Shown piece after piece: positions 56,080 to 64,000 of a DNA stretch of 64,000 bases (its first letter is position 1; every line of letters begins with the position of its first letter). Below the pieces are notes generated by a model. It was not told where the DNA came from, did no database searches, and was given only the letters and a program-made list of their open reading frames with translations. Source of the DNA: Arbacia lixula (lineage: Eukaryota; Echinodermata; Echinoidea; Arbacioida; Arbaciidae); the NCBI GenBank assembly GCA_963669155.1, contig OZ022587.1:2311808-2375807 (forward strand), in the 5' to 3' direction. A program made the position numbers and the translations under genes.

Positions 56080-57405
56080 TCAGTTTGTCAAGATCAGTCT
56101 GTATGGCTCCACAATCATCAATGGTACTGATTTCCCTGAAGATTTTTGTGTCATCGGCATACTTATTCGTACTTTGCTGGATACAGCTTCTGGTAGGTCG
56201 TTGATGAAGAGCACAAATACTATTGGCCCGAGCACACTGCCCTGTGGTACTCCACTCTTCACTTCACTCCATGCAGAGGACTTCCCATTAACAACTACCT
56301 TCTGCCTGCGATCAGTCAGAAAAGCACGGAGCCATACTTCCAGGTTGCCAGTGATACCATAGGCTTTCAGTTTCTTCAACAAGCGTTCATGGGGCACAGA
56401 GTCAAATGCCTTACAGAAGTCAAGGTAAATTACGTCTGTTTCTTTCCCACTGTCGAGGGATGATGTCCAAAGTTCCATGACTTCAAGCAACTGAGTGGTA
56501 CATGATCGTCCTGGAAGAGATCCATGTTGAGCATCACTCAGCATGTCATTTTCGAGTAAGTGCTCCATAAGTTGGTCCCGCACAATGGATTCTAAAACTT
56601 TTCTTATAACAGAGGTAAGGCTTATCGGCCGGTAGTTTTCAACTGCACTGCGGCTACCCTTTTTGTGCACTGGGGTTATGTTTGCATCTTTCCATTGTTG
56701 TGGCAAGGCACCTTCAGATAGGGATTTCTCGAAGATGTAATATAGTGTAGTGCATATTGTGTCTGCAGTTTCTTTCAGCACCCTTGGATGAAATCCATCT
56801 GGACCTGCTGACTTCGAATTCTTCAGGGATTTCAGTTTGTGCCTAACGTTGTCCTCTGATATATGAATGTCGGACACAATGTTTCCTCCATGTCTAGGAT
56901 TCAGTTCAGGTATGTTCTCAAGATTTTCTTCTGTAAAAACACTGTTGAAGAAATCTTTGAGTAGTTCAGCTCTTTCTTCATCTGTGTCTGCAGTTTCTCC
57001 ATGTGCATTCTTCAAGGCTCCTATGCCTCTATTCGACTTGAGTGAGCTGTTGGCATACTTCCAGAGGGCTTTAGGATTAATCTTGACGTTCTTAGCGATG
57101 TCCTTTTCAAAGTCTTGTCTCAGTTTCCTTAATAATTTCCTCAACTTGTTTGCCTCGGTTCTTGATCTGGTATACTCAAGCCTGTTGTTACCTCCGTTGT
57201 CAGTATATCTCTTCCATACTCTGCATTTCAGTCTTTGCTGCCTCAGAGCGCCTCTTGTCATCCACATTTTTTTCTTTTCGAGCCTAGATCCTTTTGCTTT
57301 TGGGATGTTCCTGTCAATTTCTGATTGAAGATGGCCAGAAAAGAAATCCCAGGCTTGATGAACATCCATACCCTCCATCTCATTCTGCCAGTCAATATCT
57401 AACAT
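56080..57405 (-). CDS. Reverse transcriptase ORF of the CR1-like element
   Basis: 441-codon open stretch covering the linker and the RT fingers and palm: motif A is FCKAFDSVPH, motif B region SGVPQGSVLGPIVFVLFIND. The last about 28 residues are out of frame, because motif C (YADD) lies in the neighbouring frame just before the stop. The upstream endonuclease half is separated by the MITE insertion. Confidence 0.85.
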   Translation of the reverse strand: MLDIDWQNEMEGMDVHQAWDFFSGHLQSEIDRNIPKAKGSRLEKKKMWMTRGALRQQRLKCRVWKRYTDNGGNNRLEYTRSRTEANKLRKLLRKLRQDFEKDIAKNVKINPKALWKYANSSLKSNRGIGALKNAHGETADTDEERAELLKDFFNSVFTEENLENIPELNPRHGGNIVSDIHISEDNVRHKLKSLKNSKSAGPDGFHPRVLKETADTICTTLYYIFEKSLSEGALPQQWKDANITPVHKKGSRSAVENYRPISLTSVIRKVLESIVRDQLMEHLLENDMLSDAQHGSLPGRSCTTQLLEVMELWTSSLDSGKETDVIYLDFCKAFDSVPHERLLKKLKAYGITGNLEVWLRAFLTDRRQKVVVNGKSSAWSEVKSGVPQGSVLGPIVFVLFINDLPEAVSSKVRISMPMTQKSSGKSVPLMIVEPYRLILTN

Positions 57406-57487
57406 AGCCCTATTTATTGATGGATAGTCACCTTTGTAGTACCTGTATCTAGAGTGCTCGCAAACAGTGGTATTGGCGTACAGGTTA

Positions 57488-58064
57488 ATAGGCTAATAAT
57501 CAGCGTTGGTGAGGGTGATGGGACGAACTATCACTTCCGAGGCGATCTGGATGTAGCTATCTTTCCGAAGCGCAGCTGAGGAAAGATAGCGTATACATTC
57601 AGATGGCCGAGGAAGTGATAGCTCGTCTCATTGCTTGAAACCAAAAGTTGATTATTTGCTTTATATTCCACATCTGAAACCAACTATCTATACCAAAAAT
57701 GACAATTTGACGTAAAAATGTAATGTTTATGTCCATAACCCCGAGCCGCTGCCATGGGGAGCACGCGTTAGGACGCGCATTAGGACGCGTATTAGGACGC
57801 GTATTAGGAGGCGCATTAGGACGCGTTAGATGTCAAGTGATAGTCCGAGTGTAACGCACTTTTATTTCGCGCGTACTCAAAATATTAATCACGCATTAGG
57901 ACTGTGAGGAGTGAAGAGATCAGCGAAACCAAAAAGTACTATCACCTAGAGTGTAACGAACTTTTATTCTCAGGTGATCTGATAGGAAAAACTACGCCTC
58001 ATCACGTGATCAACTCTTGACCAATCATATAGCAACATTCTTAGTATGTGGAATATAACATCGA
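57488..58064. mobile_element. Foldback MITE F, copy 2 (inside the CR1-like element)
   Basis: It begins with the same hairpin as 39845-40022 (57488-57665), ends GTATGTGGAATATAA, and lacks the interior of copy 1. It carries a 12-bp tandem repeat at 57766-57830. Confidence 0.78.
57766..57830. repeat. 12-bp minisatellite (GCGYATTAGGAC)n
   Basis: About five units of GCGCATTAGGAC / GCGTATTAGGAC in MITE F copy 2. Copy 1 has only CGCGTTAGGACTG at the matching place, so the array expanded in this copy. Confidence 0.85.
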
Positions 58065-58270
58065 ATACAAGGCACACATGGTCTGATAGTCCTAAGCTGG
58101 GGAGATATGTGATATTGCCTATCATTCTTTCATCACTGGTTATCAGCAGATCAAGTGTGCTTGGTCGTTGTCCACTTCTGAACCGCAATATGCTGATGAA
58201 GAAAACAGTCCCGCAGGCAGTCAATAAATTGTTCTTCGTCACGCGTGAGGGCTGTTGCACTATGAATTAA

Positions 58271-59010
58271 GCTCAGAAACCTAAAATTCTTGTAAATTAT
58301 CTAACTTGATTTGGTAATGGAATTACTTACATGTATAAGAAGTATGTTGATGTACTTCTTGATTTTACCCCCTTGGTTAACATAATTAAGGCATGTTAGC
58401 AAAAAAAATCCATGTACACTACCGCTCTGGGGAATTGGCATCCGGTAAAGGGAAAGAAAGGAACCATGGTTTTGAACCGCGGTATATTTTAAGCCTGAGT
58501 CGAATCGATTATTAAGCCGGTGTTTGATCGAAGACGTCAAACTCCGATTTCGTTTTGATGAATTTGATGCATCGGCGAAATTACCAAATTGACTAGAAAA
58601 CACAAAATCTTTTGTTTGATAGTCCTGTTATACACAATTTATCTTCATATTTTCACAATTTTAATTTGCTTACTTTGTTCCTACTCTCTTTTGTGAGTTT
58701 TGCAGATAATGCATCAAGAGAACGAACTGGTCGCTCGATGATCAAGCAGCTACTACATACTTGTCTTCCAACGATCACGATGCCATAATTGACGCTAATT
58801 CGTAAGATTATGACGGAAAAGCAAGAAATAATCGAAATTTGCTTACATTAGTGCGGTATCGGTGAGAAAATAGATTCTCCGAGAATACCTTTCATAATTC
58901 ATACAAAATATAGGAAAGTGAAATTCTAGGTCGATTTTGGTATGAGGAGATACAGAATTTCACACTTGTTTTGGTGGAATACTGTGTGGGGAAATGGAAG
59001 GCTTGCACTG
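58271..59010. repeat. Spacer with partial MITE F (58790-59010)
   Basis: 58792-59010 matches the interior of MITE F copy 1 (40190-40415: GATTATGACGGAAAAGCAAG, GTGCGGTATCGGTGAGAA, GGAAATGGAAGGCTTGCACT). 58271-58790 shows nothing recognised. Confidence 0.65.
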
Positions 59011-61559
59011 TGCATGCTTACTATATTTTCATTCATAAATTGGCTCTTGGCAGTGACTGGATGACGTCATGTAATAAGCAAAATATAAACGACCGCTAGC
59101 GTTCGCGCTCCGCTATCCATTGTACACAATTTGTCAATGTGCCGTCGATGCATCGATGTTCGATCGGCGCAAAGCCTTCGAACACTGGTTTCTGAAAAAA
59201 AAAAGATATGACTCAGGCTTACTTAAAACATACATGTATGTTCGGAGAAAGGTGTCAACACACAAGTCCATTGTCAAGAATTCAGCCAGCTTTGTCACTG
59301 CAGGGTAGGACATGTCTGGGACAAACGTCAAGGAGTTCAAAGATGCAGAGATGCAGAAACTAAACCAGAAGCTTGACTCGAGTTCTGTGTTTGACGATGC
59401 CAGTCAAGTGAACTGAATCAAACGTATGCACTTCCTGAAGCGTGTGAACAGCGGGGTCATCTCCTCCCGACTCCAAGGGACACAATCTTCTACCAAGAAA
59501 AGAGCATGGTGGTCAAGTTAGAAAAGCCAGTCATTCCAAACAAACTATGTCACTACAAATTCTTAACAAAGTTTTAAGGACAAAAAGGGTACTGAATGCA
59601 TTCAATAGAGAACCCTGCAAAAAAAAAATCTGTGCTGAAAACCTAATAGTTGAAAACACTTTCTACATACAGACCTCCTTGCTTTATGTTATAATGCAAA
59701 ACTTGGTATCACACAATTCAATTTACTTACATCTGGTAGCATGTTTGCATTCTCTTACTGTGGTAATTTCAACTCAACAAAAGTGGCTTGCTTTATAATT
59801 TAACAAGCAGACATGAAGCAAGCATTGATGTACGAATAGACTAGTAGTTTGACACATCATTACCTTCATATAAATAACAATTTGTTTAAAATAGCAAATT
59901 ATATCATGCCAAGAACTTGCAATGAGCAAGCTATTAAATGCAGATCTCATTTTATATTTATAATGCTCTGGAAAGACCTTTTTGGTGAGAATTCATGCCT
60001 CCTTGTTTGGACAGACAAAGTGTATTGCGAGTTACCATAACGCGAGTTGCCCAAATACATGTACATGTATATATATACCCACTCCACACAGATGATTAAT
60101 ACACTGTACATGTATGTAATTTTGTAATTTCTACAATGTTAACTTTAAAAACTTTCATGCCCACGACAAATCAGGACTGGAAAATCTTCATCAGCAGTGC
60201 TTAGTATGAGGAGACTTTCACAATTAAGGCGTTCATCAATTTTGCCATGTCTTTTTTTTGTAACGCAAGTTACAGAAATAAAACTTCTTTAAATCTTTAA
60301 ATACAATTGTTTCATTGGTCTTTTTTTGTGGTATTTGGTAACCACACTTCTACTTCATACTTGTAGAAAAAATAAATCAGCAGGTCCTTACAATCGTAAA
60401 GTTACAGCACAAAAGAGTTGTCAATGTACGGTTTATGTGTAACGCGAGTTACCATGGAATCGCTTTTATGGTTATTTCAATTTTTAGGCCGTTCTGCCTT
60501 ACTTCGTACACACGGCCTATGGAGTTTGTAGCTGGGGGGGGGGGGGGGGGGTCGCGATACAAATTGTTTATTGTTACCGTGTGAAATTTTTTTCAAGGGG
60601 AATTTTTTGCAGGCATCAAATTTTTTGTGGATCGCCATTGTCTGATATGCGTCATATGCCAAGTTACTGTATCATTGGAAATGAATCCATTGAGTGCAGG
60701 TAAAGTCATGATTGATATCTGCTGAGAAAGTAGATCCAGTTTGGAACAGTATACATGTAGCAGGTTTTTGTTACTACAGCAAAACGCATAAACCTCTACC
60801 TTAATAATCTCCCCTTTTACTCCAGATGCATCTGGATGTTTATTCAGAGCTTGTTTGACATATCATGTACAGTCTCAGATTCAATCAGATATTATGGTGG
60901 GAAACCTCGTGAAGGAATGCACCAGATTGCATGATTTTGATCCGCAAATTTAAAATAGTCCATACCATGGGAGGGGGATGTCCCCCTGATTGGTCGCTCC
61001 TTTACCTTGCTGAGATTCAAAAATATTATCAGTGTGTTTTTTTAAATCACTTTTCATGCTTGTAATTTGCATAATTCATTAGGTTTCTCTTCTTCATCAA
61101 TGCCAAAACTAATTGCATGATAAAGTACTTGAACATAACAATCATACAAAAAAATCTTTCTTTATAGCCATACATGAACATAAGGCTATAAATAATGTGT
61201 GCAAATTGATTCATGTTTCTAGCATACATTTGAATAATTTCTTGTATTTCTTTGCTGGAAACTTCAACTCTTAAATTTACCAAATAAAACATAAGTTGTA
61301 ACGACTATGTCATCAATATGAGGTTGTGCCATCTGCAGGGACATTACATGTACTGTGCCTTGAACAGAGATAGGAAGTGATACTTTTCACTTCTTTATGG
61401 TCCCTTTTGTACATTATTTTTGTCTTCTTTTTGTTGTTCTGGAATCTGCAGCATATGGTGGAAGTGAAAAATCTGTGAGAAGGGTGCCTTATCGCGATTA
61501 CAAAAAAGAAGACGCCTGATATTTATGACAGGGGAAGCATACAGTGTACACCGCACATC
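59011..61559. other. Upstream region of copy C
   Basis: No confident gene. 59100-59590 has a possible decayed coding trace (NVKEFKDAEMQKLNQKL, MHFLKRVNSGVISSRLQG) with stops, of unknown origin. Poly-G lies at about 60535-60551, and a copy of the 45040-type repeat at 60920-60985. The promoter of copy C should lie near 61400-61550, but no motif is clear. Confidence 0.4.
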
Positions 61560-61611
61560 ATGAAGAGTCTACACAGAGCAAGCTTCTTTGCAATCATCAT
61601 ATGTACCTTCT
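61560..61611 (+). CDS. Copy C exon 1: alternative signal-peptide exon
   Basis: The ATG gives MKSLHRASFFAIIICTF then a split codon; donor GTAAGTATT. Basic start, then a strong hydrophobic core, as for a signal peptide. Joining to 62328 forms STCAFGQT, in frame with Ig1. It is chosen by signal character, a good donor and phase match; no expressed sequence is available to confirm it. Confidence 0.6.
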
Positions 61612-64000
61612 GTAAGTATTTCCCCCACAATTTACCGGTATTGTACTTTCGATCTTGAGATCAACTTGCAGCTCACTGCAAAATACTGTATGTACATGTA
61701 TGACTGCAGTATATTACAGTCACATGAGCACATGATTACAGTCAAACATTTGCAAATTGATGCATGGAGCTGACTGCAAAAGAACAAGAACGTGCAAATG
61801 TTTGCTTTGTTTAAACAATACCTTTTGAAGGATAACTCCAAAGCATGTCCAAGGTTTTACAACAGCCCATGTCAGGTGGACCCCCAAAATCAGGGTTTGC
61901 TCCATGGGTACTAGTTGAAAGTTATTTTTTTATGAAGTCCTTTTCTTAATTACTGATTTAGCATGCATAAAACCAGTAACACCAGATATGCCCAAATGTG
62001 CAATTTGTGCATACACAGTACAGGTGTACATGTTGGCACAATCACCTGGAGAATCTGTAGAATGTCATGGATCACTAATAAAGCTGCGGTGCTACATAAT
62101 GTACATGAACTTCTGCTCATTTGCAGCCACTATTGAAAAACAAAGATGAAAACAAAGCATGACTGACTCTGCTTCCACGCATACATGTAGTTATTGTATA
62201 GTGCTCAGTTCCTCTTTGAACCTGATACATAGTGTTGTTGTTGTTGTTGACAATTCTGTGACTGTTTATGGAGTGCTGGAGTATTTCTCATATATACATT
62301 TTTCTCCTTTCCTCATAATCCATAAAGCTACATGTGCATTTGGGCAAACAGCGACAGTAGAAGGCCCACCGGGAGGAGCCATCGAGGCAGGCCAAACCGC
62401 TGTCTTCACTTGTGTGGTGACAGGTGATAACACACCACAATATATATGGAGTGATCAGTCAGTGGATCCTGCACAACAACTTTTTATTGGTGGAGCTCCC
62501 TTCTTTGGCAATATACCGAAATACAGCAACTTTGAGTCGTCCCCACCAGGAGACGTCATGAACATCACCGAAGCGGCTGTCGAGGATGAGGGCCAATACA
62601 ATTGTGCGGTATCAGGAGCCACTAGTGACTCGTTTGATTTTAAAGTAGAAGGTGCGTACATTTCCCACTGTGATGATGATCTCATCAGTATCAAATTCTA
62701 CGTGTCAATGCTTTATTTGATGAGAACAGGATAAACAAGTCAAGGGCTTCATACAGCTTATCATGTTAATATAGAGATTTAAATACGAAAAATAATAAAG
62801 GAGTTGGCAATTGTGAAATAAGGCCAACAATTTGCAACAAAAAACACCATCACGCAAAGCCAAGGCAGGCGTCAGTTGGGAACATTTCTCACATGTATCA
62901 TAAGAAATAAAGCCCACAATCACTCACAGTCATGTACATGTAGTTCCCCTTTCCTAGTTCTTAGTATTGGACACAGCAACTTTTGATATCAGTAATCATG
63001 GTAATCATCATGGAAGTATTATTCTGTCACAACTTTCATTTGTGCAACCTTTTAGGTGTGTTTTGAAAGCTGCAGAACAAAATCTAATATATACGTTTTG
63101 TTTGACCTGAACCCTTCTTAAAAAAATCGGCAATTGATCAATTTAAGGTTGATTCATTTATGATCTGTTCAGTAAATTGGATGGGGATATCAATTTTTTC
63201 TGTGTCAGACAAACGCGCTGCTCAATGAGGGGTGTGTGTATTGTCAGCGTAAACATGTGGAAACAATGCATACAATAGTTACAAGCTGGATTCAAAAGCC
63301 TTAACTTGAAAAGGAGCATCAATTAATCTCAGTCTATATGTGTACTCTATTCTGCAGTTTGAGATACCAGAAGATATATCATTCATTGATATTGTTTCGT
63401 AAGTAAGTGATAATTTTTCTATGCTGTGTTGTGTTTTGATATCTGCAGTTGGATCTACTCTGTATCCGACATGGCCCGCTAACACACTGATTGCTGGTAC
63501 CGAGTATTCAGCTGTGTGTGAAGTTGTTGGTAGCAGACCCCAGCTAAACATAACATGGACCGTCAACGATATGGCCCTGGATGAGACTCCTGTTGTTACC
63601 AATACTGACAACACCGACCCAGACCTGTCTGACACCAGAAGTGAAGTCACGTTTAGAGCAACCCCTGCAATGAACGGCCAGGATCTGAAATGTGCCACCA
63701 GTGGAAATGTGGTTACGAGTCTCAACAGAAAAGCAACTACACAGCTCAATGTTGAATGTAAGTGCGTCTCCCCAAAGTGTTTAATTGATGAATGGTACAT
63801 GTACAGCATGTGTGAGATGGCAAGCAGTCAAACATTACACAGGGGCTCAGGGAGACATAGCCATCATAATTTAAAAAAGCCTTGTAGATCACAAAAAGCT
63901 CCTGGGAACGTTTGCCTTTTCGCATAATTGTTGTCTTTAGCACAGCCTAGCCTTTTATACAGTGCGTGTTTATAACTAATGTACATGTATCTTTTACTTG
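61560..64000 (+). CDS. Receptor copy C: 5' part (signal peptide, Ig1, Ig2)
   Basis: Exons at 61560-61611, 62328-62651 and 63449-63757; the gene continues past the right edge. The Ig1 and Ig2 exons are clear paralogues of A and B, with intact cysteines and splice sites. The signal-peptide exon is unrelated in sequence to those of A and B, and it ends in phase 1 rather than phase 0. Intron 2 is closer to copy A than to copy B (it keeps a segment around 63220-63280 that B has lost). No frame break is visible. Whether it has a kinase domain is unknown. Confidence 0.78.
61612..62327. other. Copy C intron 1
   Basis: No coding sequence. A short (TTG)n run near 62232-62249. It is not similar to intron 1 of A or B except close to the acceptor. 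Confidence 0.45.
62328..62651 (+). CDS. Copy C exon 2: Ig-like domain 1
   Basis: CATAAAG acceptor, GTGCGTAC donor; phase 1-1. Contains VFTCVVTG, YIWSDQSVDPAQQLF and DEGQYNCAVSG. The BC-loop residues DNTPQ are unique to this copy. Confidence 0.85.
63449..63757 (+). CDS. Copy C exon 3: Ig-like domain 2
   Basis: TCTGCAG acceptor, GTAAGTGCG donor; phase 1-1, 309 nt. Contains YSAVCEVVGSRPQ, ITWTVND (with NIT sequon) and LKCATSG. Strongly similar to B exon 3 and A exon 3. Confidence 0.86.

Larger units (their letters stand above)
55330..58270 (-). mobile_element. CR1-like non-LTR retrotransposon, split by a foldback MITE
   Basis: Minus strand. Endonuclease end at 58270-58046 (RPSTLDLLITSDERMIGN, LGLSDHVCLVFDV), then MITE F (58064-57488), then the linker from about 57480 and a reverse transcriptase ORF 57405-56080: KNSKSAGPDGFHPRVLKE, ENYRPISLTSVIRKVLE, DVIYLDFCKAFDSVPHERLL, GVPQGSVLGP. 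A one-base shift near 56170 puts the catalytic box (KYADDTKIF) and the thumb (NGSKCKFLHIGTHS) in the next frame. The C-terminal NDWNSLP motif lies near 55430. Defective, but comparatively young. Confidence 0.87.

Noticed and set aside
56867-57328. 153-codon plus-strand frame
   Set aside because: It is the antisense shadow of the CR1-like reverse transcriptase.
59120-59590. A real gene upstream of copy C
   Set aside because: There are short coding-like peptides, but stops interrupt them and no splice sites or family resemblance support a gene; kept only as a possible relic.

Overview
The window is eukaryotic, intron-rich and AT-rich, and most likely comes from a marine deuterostome invertebrate, probably an echinoderm of sea-urchin type. 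The reasons are small exons separated by large introns, recurrent short words such as TAGGCCTA and TACATGTA, long poly-C/poly-G tracts, and a transposon load of CR1-like non-LTR elements, a Penelope-like element, a ZMYM1-like hAT and many foldback or MITE-like repeats. This is inference from style and protein resemblance; no species is certain.

The core is a cluster of three paralogous cell-surface receptor genes of one family. Copy A (minus strand, start codon at 9735, running off the left edge) and copy B (plus strand, 15828-35571) are divergently oriented, head to head. Copy C (plus strand, from 61560) runs off the right edge. The shared plan is signal peptide, three Ig-like domains each on its own exon, two tiny Thr/Ser/Pro-rich stalk exons, a transmembrane exon, two juxtamembrane exons and then a tyrosine-kinase-like domain. 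Exon lengths and phases are nearly identical between A and B, and introns also align, so the duplication is recent on the scale of intron decay.

In copy B the kinase domain is complete from the glycine loop to the C-lobe, and it ends in a normal stop. It lacks the VAIK lysine (Arg instead), the helix-C glutamate (Ser instead) and the HRD Arg-Asp (His-Gly-Thr instead), and it has DYG in place of DFG with a short activation segment. It is therefore predicted to be a receptor pseudokinase. A one-base frameshift in a G run (31287-31291) makes B a possible pseudogene, or marks an assembly error. An orphan 3' terminal exon at 44534-44763 in the same splice phase could provide a kinase-less tail.

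Layout: 1-9735 copy A. 9880-13990 a 4.1-kb element with about 550-bp terminal inverted repeats (element T). 14385-15510 a large imperfect palindrome that looks like the old axis of the A/B inverted duplication. 15828-35571 copy B, with a Penelope-like fragment with inverted ends and hammerhead-like motifs (28365-29190) and MITEs in its introns. 35572-38240 a 3' flank with a local direct duplication. 38240-41940 a second T element carrying a nested foldback MITE. 42000-43350 a CR1-like fragment. 43690-44408 a MITE. 44534-44763 the orphan exon. 45390-46920 a third T piece. 47040-48760 a broken ZMYM1-like hAT transposase with a nested MITE. 49000-55300 non-coding sequence with repeats and palindromes. 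55330-58270 a CR1-like element split by a foldback MITE. 59010-61550 non-coding sequence. 61560 to the end is the start of copy C.
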